The notes under the pieces were generated by a model. That model saw nothing but the letters and a program-made list of their open reading frames with translations, ran no database searches and had not been told where the DNA came from. The translations under genes were made by a program, and so were the position numbers. This document shows, in pieces, positions 10,745-24,431 of a stretch of 64,000 nt of DNA (position 1 is its first letter; every line of letters begins with the position of its first letter). This DNA is from Nephrocerus scutellatus (Eukaryota > Arthropoda > Insecta > Diptera > Pipunculidae). The stretch covers positions 992,001 through 1,056,000 of the forward strand of contig OX352766.1 of NCBI GenBank assembly GCA_947095585.1, in the 5' to 3' direction.

Positions 10745-10935
10745 TGTATATTTTTTAATTCTCTATATTATTTTTGTGTTCGTTAGTGCTGTCGTTCGGT
10801 GGTGGAATCCTATGATCAATTTTTAACCCGCTTCCCAAAGGCCGATTTTATTGAAACTTTGCACACGTGTGTATTTCCGATGACAACACTCTCTGTAAAA
10901 ATTTGGTATTGATCGGGCCGCGGTGTCTGATGACT
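10745..10935 (+). repeat. dispersed repeat family R, partial copy
   Basis: It starts with TTCTCTATATTA and continues GATCAATTTTTAACCCGCTT, GCCGATTTTATTGAAACTTT and GCACACGTGTGTATTTCCGA. This is colinear with the copy at 48098-48535. Confidence 0.7.
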
Positions 10936-12125
10936 ATCATGTACACATTTTTTTTAAAAAATATTCCATATAGCGGCATCTGATCACGCCATACTATAAA
11001 TGACTGTCTTTTTTGTGTGCAGCGTTGCTTTCGATTTGGGGGTTGTTTTTTAGTTGGGTTCCAGTGCTTCGCATGTTTTTTCCATTTTTTGCCCTTTATA
11101 GTGGAATTCAGTATACATTTTCGTTATTAGGAAAGTTACATGAAAATTCGTTTTTTTTTTTTAGTTGTTATTTTTTTTTCACCATATACTTCTCTCTCTC
11201 TCCCTCTCTCTTCCTCTCTGTCATGAAAGTCTTAGTTCCTTAAAACCAATTCAGTTTTCTTTTTGTTCTGTTCCTCTACAGGTTTTTATCTATACTCGTA
11301 TCTATTAATAATTTCCGTTCTAGTGTTGTCTTTTGGTCGTTTTGCTTCTTCGAGAAGATAATTTTGTTACATTCTGCCCTCTGATTTAGTTAAGTGCAGT
11401 TGAGTGTGTGGTATGCGGTGACATATTCCGTTATAATATTTATTTTGTTATTAACATTTTTCGCTTCCTTTCTTTGGTGTCGCGAAAATCGGTCGCTGTC
11501 GTCTTTCTCTCCCTCCCTCTCTCTCTCTCTCAAAATATATATATTATACAAATATATGTATATGTATCTCCCTTCCCAAGAGAAAATATATTATCCTCAC
11601 TATCATTCTTATATTCTGTGGCTTGAAAACAAATGGAAAATATTGATTTTTTTTTTAATAAATTACACAAAAACAAAATGCTGCGAAAATTTGGAGGAGA
11701 AGTTTTTTTTTGTTTGTTTTGTGTTTCTGTGCTTCGTCGCAATTCATAATTATTATTAATTATTAATTTGTCGAAAAGTCTCTAATGAAAAAAAAAAAAA
11801 GTAAAGATAAGAAAAAAAGGAAAAATCCGAAATTTATTTTACTTTTTAGTGCTATAGATATTTATAATCATAATTATAATTATATTATAAACTTATTATT
11901 GACTATATACCTATACGATATACGAACAAAAAGATGACAAAAGAGATGAAATGAAATCAAATCAAATAAATAGAATTTTATTTACAACACAAAGCGATAT
12001 ACATCACACACCAGACACACACACACACACCCACAAAACATACACATAGACACAATATCTTTGGGCATATTTTCCGCTGTTCCGTTGACTCTCCCGTCCC
12101 TTTACAATTTATTTGGTTCTCTTGG
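10936..12125. other. AT-rich intergenic stretch, no gene seen
   Basis: T-rich and CTCTCT tracts (about 11192-11220, 11510-11530) and small AT microsatellites. Short open frames here have no recognisable domains. Confidence 0.6.
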
Positions 12126-13020
12126 TTGCCTGTTTCATTTCTTTTCCTTTCGTTTCGTTTTCCCCATCCCTTTAGAATGGATTTGTTTACATTTGTTTCG
12201 CTTTTTCGCCTGTTTCGTTTCGTATCATTTCGTTTTGTTTCGTTTTCGTATCGTTTGTTTTCGTTTTCGTATCGTTTTGTTTCGTTTTGTTTCCCCCCAT
12301 ACCTTTACAATATATTTATTTATATTTTTATCGTTTCGTTTCGTTTCCTCCCCCTCCCCCTCCCCTCCCTTAACGATATATTTAATTACATTTTTTTCGT
12401 TTCGTTTCGTTTCGTTTCATTTCCCCCCACCCCTTTACGATATATTTTTTTCCATTATTGTCTTTTCCTGTTTTGTTTTGTTTCGTTTCGTTTCGTTTCG
12501 TTTCGTTTCGTTTCGTTTCGTTTCGTTTCATTTCCCCCCACCCCTTTACGATATATTTATTTCCATTATTGTCTTTTCCTGTTTTGTTTTGTTTCGTTTC
12601 GTTTCGTTTCGTTTCGTTTCGTTTCGTTTCGTTTCGTTTTGTTTTGTTTTGTTTTGTTTTGTTTTGTTTTGTTTCGTTTCGTTTCGTTGATTTATTTGAT
12701 TGATTTATTTACATTTTTGTCTTTTCCTGTTTCGTTTTGTTTTGTTTTGTTTCGTTTTGTTTCGTTTCGTTTCATTTCATTATATTTCATTATATTTCAT
12801 TTCGATTCGTTTCGTTACGTTTCGTTCTCCCCTCCAACCCCTTACAATTGATTTATTTACATTTGTTTGTCTTCTCATGTTGCCTTTTTCGTTTCATTTC
12901 GTTTCGCGTATTGTTTCGTTTACCAGCACCCCTTGACATCTTTTAGCCTGGTTGCCTGTTTCATTTCATTTCGTTTCATTTCGCGTTTCGTTTCGCGTTT
13001 CATTTCGTTTCGTTTTCAAT
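12126..13020. repeat. TTTCG pentanucleotide array with higher-order units
   Basis: About 900 bp of TTTCG/TTTTG pentamers. A longer unit of about 120 bp is superimposed: CCCCTTTACGATATATTT, then CCATTATTGTCTTTTCCTG, then a TTTCG run. It is seen at about 12425-12535 and 12540-12660, with more diverged versions on either side. Phe/Ser-rich frames are artefacts. Confidence 0.9.
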
Positions 13021-14101
13021 TCGCCGGAAGATTTTGGTGAATTTTTTTTTGGTTTCTTCAGTATATGATTTTGTTTTGAAGTTTTGGTTAAATTTGTGTT
13101 TATAAACAATAACAACAAGCAAGAAGAACACTGGATATGTTTCTAAACAACAACAAAAACAACAAAAAACTAACGAAGAAGAACTGACAATTATTTCCTC
13201 ACTTTCCCCTCTCAACAATGAATAGTTATTGGTGGGAAATAGAAGATAATGCAACAGGCAACAAACCGAATCCAATAAATCCGAAAACAATAAAGAAAAT
13301 TCCAGTCGTGTGTTGCAGAGAGCGCACGCGTGTTGTTGCCAATTGACGAGAAGGTTTGTACCCTTTCTTCTTCTTATTCTTCTTTCTTCTGTATATTGGT
13401 GTCTATTAATGGCTTTGTTTGTTTTAACATTTCAACCGCTCTGCACACTAACGCCAATTACTTGCTTTTGCATCAAACCAATTCAGTGAGCGGTACGGCC
13501 AGGGAGTAACAAAATTTTATCACAGAGAGACAAGGCGAGGAGTGTCGTCGAAATATAGGAGCTGAACAAAAACAAAAACAAGAACGAGACGGGTTTCTGC
13601 TGCTGGAGAACGTCGCTGAATTGAGTACGGAATTAAAGGCTGAATCGTCACTGAATCGTTGCTGAATTGAGTGCTGCTGAATTGGAAAACCAAAATACAG
13701 AGAAAAAAATTGACCGGATATTGATTCCAGTATGTAATTATTAATTATAACCTATATACAAACACACACCCATATATAGATATATTAACTACTATCTGTG
13801 TACGTTGATCTTGAGCTCAAAAATTGAAGTATGTATCTAATGCTTAAGCAAAACTGCATTATCGTTTAGGAAGATACATAAATTATCGTAGAATGCAAAT
13901 CAAACGAAATTAATATAAAAAAAAAAACTTAATCAATTAACATTATAATAATAATAATAATTATCGATAAACAAACAAACAAACGAAAAAAGAAGAAAAT
14001 TAAAAAATGCATCTCAATGAATAACAACACACACACACACACACACACACAAAGTTCCTATTTTGACAAAATATTAAAAACAAAAATTTAAAAATTAAAA
14101 T

Positions 14102-14136
<35 letters not shown>

Positions 14137-17100
14137 CAACAACAACTACTACTACTACTATTACAACTATGAAAATCAATGTGAAAAAAATTTTTGAGTA
14201 AATGTTATATAGTAGACAGAAGAAGTAAAGGATTTTCCAGAAGCGAAATAACAAAAACACAACAGCAACTACAATATCTCTATATATACAAGATATATAT
14301 ATACACATAAATATATTTAACACTAAAAGAAAAAATATCAAACTGTTCCTATTACCAATCGAAAAATCGAAAGAAAACTGAAATTTTATTATCTATCTAT
14401 CTATAAATAATTACGACTTACGAGTATGGAAATGTATCGTCGTGTTGCTGGGGTGCAGGTAGTGGAAGAAGTAGAAGCTGCCTTGGCAATATTACTCGTA
14501 CTAGTAATAATACTAACACTAATAGTATTCCAAATGCTACGAGAAGAAATTCTTCACACTTTGAATCGAGATTTGTAGACTTTAAGTGTAAATCGAATCA
14601 TGGTTGTTTCTCTTGAAGAGAAGAAGAAAAAGAAGAAGAAGAAAACAACGACAACAACAACAACAACAAATATTAACACAAATATTCAATTAAAGTAAAA
14701 AGAAAGAGATTGGATTTTTTTTTTCGCTTTTACTTTAAAAAAAATAAATAAAAGAAAAATGAAAAATTAAAAACCAGGAAACTGACATTTTCCATGAGTG
14801 CCAATTGTTAGGTTTTTTTGTTTTTTTTTTGTGTTTTTTCCTTTGGTTTTTTTGTTGTTCCTTTTTTTTTGGTTTTTTCTGTTCTTATGCGTATGCGTTT
14901 GTTTATTAAATTAATAAATCGTAACTTAACTTGTCTCCTACTCCTCGCATAGCATGCAAACTTAAATTTACATATTAAGTGTGCATGCATAAATATATAC
15001 ATACATATATAAGACATAGAAATATATAACTAAAGGAAGAAAACGAAGAAGAAGATTTATATTTCATATTTGTGCAAACAATATATATAAAGAAGAGAAG
15101 AAGAAGAAACGAATTAATTAAATACGATTTAAGAGATAAAAGAAAACAATTGCAACGACAAATGTTGTGACATGGAGATACACAGATACATACGAAGTGC
15201 ATTCACTGCACAGATTAGAAGCAGACAGAATTTGGGACAACTTTTGTCGGTCGGTCGGTTGGTCGGTTGGTCGGTTGGTCGGTCGGTCTGTTAGTCGGTC
15301 GGTCGGTCGGTCGATCGGAAACAATCTAGTGATCAGTTTTTTATTTTAATGTGAGGCCACAAACGAAACCTGCACTTGCTGCAAGTATCAAATGCCATGA
15401 TGCTAAAAATATAACGTTCTCTATCTGATATACCGTTTGTCGCCTTTGCACCAAAAAAAAAAAACAAACGACCTCCCTGACATCTGACCTGCTGGAACCA
15501 TCAGTCGTTCTATCTGCTACATAATATCAACGAAATTATAAAGAATAATTTGGAATAAATAATTGCTAAAAAAAAAGCTATCTGCCAAACTGGTCTGCTT
15601 CCAATCTGTGGTTGCAGCAATTCAAGACGTCAACAAATAGAAAAATTGACCGAAAAATCGAAATCGACTGAAGGAATGAATGAATAAGAGAATAACGAAT
15701 AAATGGAAACACAGTTTTCCTATCGAAGAAGAAGATAAAGGAGAAGATACAGTTCCCTCAACGAAAATGACTCACACGATCGCAACTGCATCGGCAATAT
15801 TGTCAGAGCTATATGACTACTACTTAATACTAGTTCTACTACTAACACTAATACTACTAACACTACTACTGCTAATAGTACTATTAGTACTAATACCACT
15901 TCTAATACCGCTACTACTGCTACTACTGCTAAGACAGTAGTGTCATTGAAAATGAAAATCACAAGCAAATGATCAAAAGATGACGAAGATCGACATCAAG
16001 ACTAAAATGCTGGTATTCAGCCGATTTCAGACAGATACCAGATACAAGAGCATAGCAAAGGATTCATCTAAATTGTGTGTCCGATCGGGTTCGCTTACAA
16101 ACGAAAAAATATACGAAAGAACAACAAATTAACAATATATAAGATATTACAATATTATATTTATACACAAATCGATATATTTCAAAATATATAAATTACA
16201 CACACACACACACACACACAGTCACAAGTAAGCTACCAACACTATGAATTACAAAATACAAAAACACATATATAGTTCATAATATTAATATAAATAAAAA
16301 TAATTTTAACCTTAGTGTGAAAAAAAGAAAAAAAGAAGAGATACCCACCCACCCAGAGTAGGTATCTTTTTTTATTAAAAATAATTTTAAGTGAAAAATA
16401 AAGGTTCCTATATATTAAATATATAACTTAGCGATTAAGTATTAAATTAAATAAACACACCAACACATACATAGATACATATATAAAAGAAGAGTAAACA
16501 AAAGCAAAGAAAAGAAACGAAAACAGAAAAAATAATCGCAAATAAGACGCATAAGGCAAATATGAAATAAATTATCCTACTTTATTGTTAACGAGAGAGA
16601 AAGAAGAAGAAGAAGAAGAAGAAGAAATAACAACTTAATTAAATATTAGATCCTTATTTAATTAAATGATTAATTACACACAACAACAACAAGAGGGCTA
16701 GAGAGAAGAAAAAGTCACCTTTTAAAACTACTTTCTTCTGTCTTTCGAGCGGTTGAGCGGCTTATGGCTTTTTCTTTTGCAAATAAAATACAATCTTGTC
16801 TGTCTGATTGCCGGTGGGGTGAACTGCACTACAAGAGTTCGCAAGCCGAGCGCTAACCATTTGTTTTAAAACAAGTCCCATCAAATTTTGACTGATAGAA
16901 GCCGAGATATACGAAACGACAAACAAAAGTATAAACGTACAAATGTACACAAGTTCGCTGAAGAATGTGCATGTCCTCTGAACGTGTACGCGTTTCCATC
17001 TATCCTATTCCTCTGAACTTTCTGAGTCATTGGCAATTGGGCCAGCCTGAGCAACCTCTTTATATCGAGCACTCACTCACTATTTCTCTAATAATCTATG

Positions 17101-17390
17101 GAGCGATAGTCTCTCTTCTTGACGACGTCATCCATTGGCAAAATAACAAAATGTTTCGAAGAGTTGGCATAAAAAGTTACTCACTTTAATTTATAAGATT
17201 AATTTCAGGACCCGACGGTCCTCTGCCACGGATATATGATGCGCTCCTTCACCAATCCTCACTGGGCTTAGAAAATCCAAGAGACTAGTCATCATATTCC
17301 TATTATGAAGTCTTTTGTTTGAGTAGGGAACGTGTATAGGAATACTATATTGGGCTTTCTACTGAATATGGTGTCTAGAGATTTTTCCAT
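13021..17390. other. intergenic low-complexity DNA
   Basis: No gene supported. It contains (CA)n at about 14029-14051, a poly(A) run at about 14108-14136, ACT-rich trinucleotides at about 15815-15935, (CA)n at about 16199-16220, and GAA runs at about 16600-16626. The spacing of CAA, GAA and AT tracts is typical of fly intergenic or UTR sequence. Confidence 0.6.
15246..15316. repeat. GGTC/GGTT tetranucleotide repeat
   Basis: Tandem GGTC and GGTT tetramers, about 70 bp. Confidence 0.9.
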
Positions 17391-17399
17391 TGAATTGCT

Positions 17400-17830
17400 T
17401 GGTGTATGGCGGACCCTCCTGACTTTATCAGTTCCGCTTGGATCCCATCTGATCCCGGGGTCTTATTATTTTTGAGCCGATTTATCGCTCTGATAACTTT
17501 GTCTATGCTTGGTGACAGCGAATAGTGTGGTCTTCGATCATTGGTGTAGCCTCCAATTCTTCAGTTAGCTGGCCATTAAGAAACTCATGAAAGTGCTCTT
17601 CCCATCACTCTAAGATGCCTTGAGATCGGCTATCAGATTACCATTCCTTGTCTTTACAGTGTGTGCAATGCGATGTATATTGCGTCATACTGCGGACTCT
17701 TTGGTAGAACTTCCGCGCCTGATGCGGTCCTGGCTCTCTGTACTGTTCGAGTTCTCCTTCCAGCTCATTTACTGCTTTAAAGCCGGTTTCATTCTTGTGC
17801 TGACTAGAAACCCCACGCCAGCACATGATG
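17400..17830 (-). pseudogene. LINE (non-LTR retrotransposon) fragment: linker and start of reverse transcriptase
   Basis: Read on the minus strand, the segment gives LEQYREPGPHQARKFYQRV near 17690-17760, then a decayed linker, then NKTPGSDGIQAELIKSGG at about 17415-17470. The latter is the conserved opening of LINE reverse transcriptases (K-x-PG-x-DGI-x-A-E-L). Stops and frameshifts break it. The related plus-strand piece at 52270-52640 shares EQYRE-GPHQ-RKFYQRV, so both come from one family. Confidence 0.75.
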
Positions 17831-17989
17831 TCTTGCCTGACATACTTACTTACTTACTTTGAAGGGACTAGCCCTATCATTTCGCTTTTCCTGTATTGGT
17901 GGAAAATTACCAGCGGCTACCACGTGGACGTTTGATCGCAATTCCATCAGTCATAGATAGTTACGGCCACATGTATTTCTGAAGCATTC

Positions 17990-18489
17990 TGTGTTATGCG
18001 CCCTACTCTGCGAAGGCAATGCTGGCCCGTCTTTATTTATTCGTATCCTCTTTATTTTACGGTATAATAAAAAGAAAAAAGAATAACCCAAGAAAACAAA
18101 TATTGCTCCTAGGATGAGCATAGAATGAAAACGGTCTCCATCCAGCACCGTCTGTCTGTCGCCAGCAGTTTGACTTTCCGTCATACGCCTACTGTATGCG
18201 ATTCTCTTTCGATTGATCTGCGCCACGTGTTCACTGGGCATTCCGGGTTCTGTCTTCCTGGAAAGTCCCATTCAAAGGCCATTTTCGCAATCTTATTGTC
18301 CAGTTTCGGGAGTTTGTGCCATTTCCTACGCCTAATTTCGATGTAGATTGGCTCATTATATGTCAGGGCAAGTGGATTCGAGTTCGAGATCATGTTTACG
18401 GCCACAAATTCGAAACTTGTTGACGATGAATCAGTTAGAGCTTCATGTGAAGCATCGGAGACTACCAATGTCAATTTTGATGAGATCAA
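17990..18489 (-). pseudogene. LINE fragment: C-terminal domain after reverse transcriptase
   Basis: The minus-strand frame contains NEPIYIEIRRRKWHKLPK, then FPGRQNPECPVNTWRRSIE, then further on TAGDRQTVLDGDRF. This fits the C-terminal region of many insect LINE polyproteins (pattern RRRW...W...R-RP-NTWRRS-E...AGDR). On the minus strand it lies upstream of the 17400-17830 piece, although the protein order is the reverse. The two are therefore rearranged or come from separate insertions. Confidence 0.7.
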
Positions 18490-18599
18490 TAGTGTCGTTG
18501 TAAAAGCCTCCTTCTCCTATTCCTCACCCATGCAGCTTCTGCCAAAGTCATTCGAGAAGACTCCAAGTCTTGCTGCATGTCTGCTCGCTAAAATGTGAA

Positions 18600-19318
18600 G
18601 ACAAATTGTTTTTCGAATTACCGAGTGTTTACTGTATTTGAATATTTTTATAAATAAACCTTCTTAACCTTCTGTTGTTGTTTTTTGTTCCATTCTACAT
18701 TTTTTTGTTTCTTTCTTTCTTTCTGTTGACACATTATCAGTTTGAAGAGAAAACATTTGCCCCACTGTGACTCTGACTCTGTGCAATATAATGAATAGTA
18801 AATGACGCCTGAAAACGTCATATATTATGTCTGTTTATTAAAATGTTAAACTTGTAATGTAGCTACATATATATATATATATATGTATAGTTTTCCTTTT
18901 GTTTTTTAAAATTTAATTTTGAGAAGGGGAAGGGGTATTTTAAGGCCACTGAAGCTGATTGCAGATTGTGCGCTACCCATCAGTTTGGCATATCCAATTG
19001 TAAAAGGCATTATCTGATTATTGTATCTGATGGCCTCTACATTAATCGATCAGACTTCGATCGTAAGATGGGTCATGAAGATATTTAGCCTTTACAATTG
19101 TTATTATTTTTATTATAAAATTCTCATAATGTGGGAAATTCTTGAATTTGCAAGGGACTGCTTGCTTGAAGGTGAACCAGCTGCAGAAGCTCTAAATAAA
19201 TGAGAAAGAAACTCTCATCAACTATTATCCTTACGGCGGAACTAGCCTGTGTGATGTGCAACATATGAATTTGTTGTCATGTGGCATGGCTGTTTTCTGG
19301 ACTGTCAGTTAGCAGTCT
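18600..19318. other. intergenic, no gene seen
   Basis: AT-rich sequence with a (TA)n tract near 18867-18886. Nothing recognisable. Confidence 0.5.
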
Positions 19319-19968
19319 AAAGGGCCAACTATAATGGGCTGCAGTGAGCTTATTCTCACGACAAAACCGAAAACGGAAAAGCTCAGCTAATTTCTCTCAT
19401 CCTTTCAGCCTCTTTCGATTGGCTAAACAAAACGATATCCACGGGTAAGCTACCAAAATGACAGGTTTTTCGTGGTGAATGCTTAGCAAATAGAACGCCA
19501 AACCAAAACCAAATTTGACAAGAACAATAAATTGAGAAATTAGTCTGTTTGCTTTCTCTTCGCCATCTTGCTGAATAAACGAAACCTTACCCGTCGATTA
19601 CCGACGGGTAGCAAAGTTACAGTGTCGGTTACAAATCCTTGCAAATAAAACGGAAAATTAAACTGCACCCCGGGTACAGTTGGCAAATAGAACGCCAAAC
19701 CAAAACCACGAGTGAGAAATTTTAACTCTACTCTGCAATGCGAAAGAGCTCTTAATTTACCCATAAAGAACTTTGTATTTCACACAATTTCTCTCAGTTG
19801 TCAAATTTCCTCACCGAATGTCTCACTCCACTGACACCTAAGTTAACGAATATTTGACGAAACCGACCTAACCAAACATATAATGGTCACAGCATACGAA
19901 TTACGTGTAATGAGTCCTTCACATCAGCTAAATTAATCCAACTCAAGTCAATTATAGTTGGCCTTAAG
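19319..19968. mobile_element. candidate 650-bp inverted-repeat element
   Basis: AAGGGCCAACTATAAT at the left is matched in inverted orientation by ATTATAGTTGGCCTT at the right. A 26-bp internal direct repeat starting GCAAATAGAACGCCAAACC occurs at about 19486 and 19682. A palindrome TTACCCGTCGATTACCGACG follows near 19587. No clean target duplication was found. Confidence 0.5.
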
Positions 19969-20759
19969 TGCGCGCGACCCATACGAAAGGGACGTATTAC
20001 AATATAAATATGACATTAAAGAAAATATCAAGTGTATTATTGATTGTGACCGAATATTGTGTCCAGACTCTGCACTCTCAGTCACTCAGTCAAGTATAAC
20101 GCCATATTAGATTACGGGTAGGGTTGCCAGGAAGGCATTCTATTGCAGTCAGCAACAAGTTTGCATTTTTGATTAACCCCTTCCCCCCCCCTTTAAAGAA
20201 TTTTTTATTTTTATATTTTTTTTCTCGCTGGAGATAAACGAAATTAAAAAAAAATTATAACTGACATGATGATCTAAACGAAATCAACTACAACAAAAAA
20301 AAAACGAAAACAAAAACGAAATTTAAAAGTTCCTAATTTATAATATTGTAACAATAAATACGAAAAAAAAAAATAAATAAATAAAATTTTAAAGTAAATT
20401 TAAGCAAAAATTCCAACAATCCAATTCGCGTTCGCTTTAGCAGACGATGATGACACTCGAAATTCTCGCTCTTTTTGACAAACAAAAAATAAAATGAATA
20501 TTTAATGAGAAATTATAATGTTAAATGTTTTTACAATTTTTATTCTATTAATAAATAAAAGAAATTTTGCCTTCTGTGCGCGACGTGACGAGTTGGTTGT
20601 TTGGTGGTTCGTTTCTTTGGTTTTCTTTAAAAATAAAAATAAATAAATAAAATAATTAATTTTTTTCTGTAACACAAAAAAAGTTCCTACAGTTTTTCAT
20701 AAAAAAAACGAAAAAAAAATCGGAGACATTCTCACTGATTTGTGTTTTATTTTCATCAC

Positions 20760-20870
20760 GACAATTATTACAAAATTATAATGCATTCCAAATTTATGCC
20801 ATCTATTACAAAATTAAAATGTATTCCTATTTGAAATTTATTACAAAATTACAATGCATTACTGTTTTAA
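20760..20870. repeat. three diverged tandem copies of about 50 bp
   Basis: ATTACAAAATTATAATGCAT and close variants repeated three times. Confidence 0.65.
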
Positions 20871-22192
20871 ATCTATTTGTTAGTTGAGAAATTATTTGAT
20901 GACTTTCGGCATTAAATGTCAAACTATTGTTTGAATTTTTGAATTTTCTATAAGTTTGAATTTTTTTAGAAATTCAGAAATATTTTTTTATTATTTATTT
21001 CGCAAATATAAATTTGAATTTTTTTTTCTAATCTGAAAATTAAACATTTTTTTTTGTTATTTAGATATAAAACTAAATAAAATATGCAACTATATTTAAT
21101 AATAGGAGAGTGAAGAACGCTAAACGCTAAATTCAAATTAAAAATACAAATCCTCGCAGAAATATGTGAATAATAAATAATAAAAGAAAAATAAAAAAGC
21201 AAACAATTTTACGTTTACGATTATAAAGTTAATCTTAAATAAATATATATATTATATACATACATGGTGTATATAGTACCTATATACATAAATAGTTTTA
21301 GAGTAAAAAAAAAAATATTTCCCCAATGGAGCTCCGACGATGACAATGTTTGTGATGGAGTGATGGAATTTTTAGGAGGAACAAAGATTGTCATTGCCAT
21401 AGCTACAAAACTTCTAATTCGAAAAAAAACACACATATTTCCAAAGTTAGTTCGGGTAATTATATAAAAACTACTGCAACTACTGTAACACTAACACACA
21501 CACACACACACACTTTGTATCTTTGTAAATTCTTATTTCCGAATTATATAACAATGTGCATGACTTACTCTGACTTCGAAATATGATTAACATTAAAGAA
21601 ACAACAACAACAATAATAATAACTATAATAATTATAACAATATTGCTAATAGCTAATATTCAGCCAGAGAACACAGAGGAAGAAAATATATTGAAAAAAA
21701 ATAAAATATTATACCAACTGAACAGTAAAAAGGTATATAAGACAACATATCACAGTATACGTAATCTAGAATGACCGAATAACTAACAATTTATTTACAC
21801 AGAAACACACACACCCTTGTCATTTAAAAATACTCAAATCATCCTGCCTAAAACATCCTCCTTCTCCATCTCCTTCCCATCTACCTGCAATCATTTATTT
21901 TTTTATTAACAAACCAAAAACCCATATTTCCATATTTTCAAAATGTATCGAGTTTGAATCGTTTTGACCCAACAGCACCACTATAATACTATTAAATACA
22001 TTTATAAGATAATCAAAGAAGAAGAAACTAAAACCTAAAACTAACACACTAACAAACAAACAAACAGACGAAAAAAATAAAATTAAAATAAAAACCTTAA
22101 ACTCATCTAACAGACCGAGAGACAATGAGCAACATAATTTAATCCTAATTATTTAATAAACAAACAAAAATTGATGCGTAAAAAGTTCCTAT

Positions 22193-22213
22193 ACATATAT
22201 ATATATATATATA

Positions 22214-22246
<33 letters not shown>
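22193..22246. repeat. (TA)n microsatellite
   Basis: An almost uninterrupted TA run with one TCTA interruption. It is self-complementary and could form a cruciform. Confidence 0.95.
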
Positions 22247-22247
<1 letters not shown>

Positions 22248-22977
22248 AAAAAATATAAATTTCAAAATATTCCAAAACTTATGTGCATACTATTATAAAA
22301 TTATTATAAATTATTATAATTAGTGTTTTTATTAAAAAAGAAACAAACAAAAAAAAAACGAAAATTCCAGATTTTTCTCTCTCTCTCTTGTTTTGCTATT
22401 TGTCCTTCTTACAGTCTGTTGTCTGTTCCTGTAAATCTGTCAATAATACGCGATATAACAACTGGCCGACCTTTCTTGTCACGTCAGCTACGAGATATCG
22501 GCCCTATTTAATTTACAGTACAGCCGTTCTATCGTGTACTATCACAACTGTCAAATTTACTTAGGAAAGTATGCTCTCTATTGAGAAATGTTGACAGTTT
22601 TGTGGGGTGGGAAAGTGTTTTCATCTCACACCCCTTGATAGTTTGATACCCTTACAGTTTCCCGTCTTTTCTGTGTTAATTTCTGATAAACTTCCCCGCC
22701 AACTTGTAAAAAGTTCCTCCAGTTGCGCAGATCGAGTTCAATGCGTAAATAAGAAGTTTGTCAATCCGACTCCGAATCGGTAGTTGGCGAGTTCTCCTGT
22801 GGAATGTGTGGAATTGATATGAAATGAATTGATGTGAACAGAATCAGTGACATTACATTAAATGAAACCTCTCACCTCTCACAATTGAAAAATACTTTAT
22901 ACTTTAGACTTACAAGATTGGATGGATTTTGGGCTTGACAAACAAACGAAAATTGTTTTTTTGTTTAAAATTCTTTT

Positions 22978-23270
22978 GCACCTAACAGATTTCTATAATT
23001 TTTGAGTTTTTTGCAAAAACTCGAAAAACTGTCTAAGTAAACTGTCACTTCCGGTTGTCAGATTTCCGTCAAAATCATCTGGACCCTCACAAAAGCCTAA
23101 ATATAAATTTTCATCCGGATAAGTTCAGCCGTCTGGGCTGTAGAGTGGACACAGGCAGAGATTTTTTTATTTTCGCTTTATCTGACTTTGGCTAAATCAG
23201 CAAAAATCCCGAGTTCGAAAATATTCATGATTAGTATACTTTCTTTTACTATGTAAAAGAAAGTAAAATG
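22978..23270 (+). repeat. dispersed repeat family S, copy 1, ending in a perfect hairpin
   Basis: It shares AAAAACTCGAAAAACTGTC, CAAAATCATCTGG, AATTTTCATCC.GATAAG and GTTCAGCCGTCTGGGCT with 54165-54440. At 23237-23265 a 13-bp perfect stem (TACTTTCTTTTAC / GTAAAAGAAAGTA) has a 3-nt loop. It is non-coding. Confidence 0.75.
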
Positions 23271-24431
23271 TTCCTCGTTATGTTGGAAATTCATACAATC
23301 TTGCAAGTCGCGTAAGTATTAAGCTTTTCCATTGTGAGAGCACCCTATTGCTATGCCCGGTACATCAGCTCTCAACTGGCTCTGTTAGCTGTGTTCGTTT
23401 ATCATAATCTTAAACATATGCAGTTCGCACTTCGCACTTCACACTGCGCACTGAGTTCCGAGATTTTGTTTGAGGGAATTTTTTTTTGGGCAAACAACTA
23501 CTGCGATGTTTTTTTCTAAATGTTAGTTTGAATTTGAATTAAGTAAAATAATTTTTGTTAAGAACCTATAAATGTTTATTTGAAGGAATGAAAAAAATAA
23601 TAATAAAAAAACACAACAACCACAATTCAAAGACAATTTATGTAACTGAATTATTCTTGAACCTCGCGAATCATGTGAAATCACTGAAAACTTAAAAGTA
23701 AATTATATAAAATAGAATTATTATTATTATATTGCACATACACATATATAATGTATATGTATATATGTTCGTATATATATAATGTATAATAATGTAAGCT
23801 GTGTAATATGAATAAATAAAGAGAAAAAGTTTGATGAAACAATTTTTGCATTTTTGAACGACGACCTGAAAAGTCCTTCCATTAAATTTGGAATTCTATA
23901 AGTCAAGAGTGAAGGGTATTAAGAAGAGAGACATTTCTCCCGAACCGTCGCGGGCAAACTTGACCATGAAATTGTTTGACGTTTCTTGTCTCCTCCATTC
24001 GTAATTTTTGTCGACCTCTTTACTTTTTTCGTCAACCGCAGTGGTCGCATTGGTACACGAATGGAAACTTTCAGCACACGATTACGCGCCGTTTCCACGT
24101 CAAATAACAATAATGCTACAATAAAATAATTTGCTTGGGTGAGTAAAAGTATGGAGTATTGCTGAAAAAACAAATGGCAAAAATTAAATAAAAAATTTAA
24201 AAAAATAAGTTATATTGTATGGGAAAACATATGTTTTTTGTTTCATATGTATCATTAGGTAATATGAGTTCTATGTATTGAGTTTGGTAGTGCATTAGTT
24301 GTGGTTTCGTTCATAAATCACAGCTACAAATTTTAACGTCCACCAATATACAGGGTGTCCCCTAATTCGTGCACAATATTTTGGGAAATGATTCTTGGGT
24401 ATATTCTAAGAAAAAAATCGTTCTACAGGAA

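Noticed and set aside
12126..13020. Long Phe/Ser/Arg-rich open frames (over 200 codons)
   Set aside because: They are products of the TTTCG pentamer, which is open in several frames.
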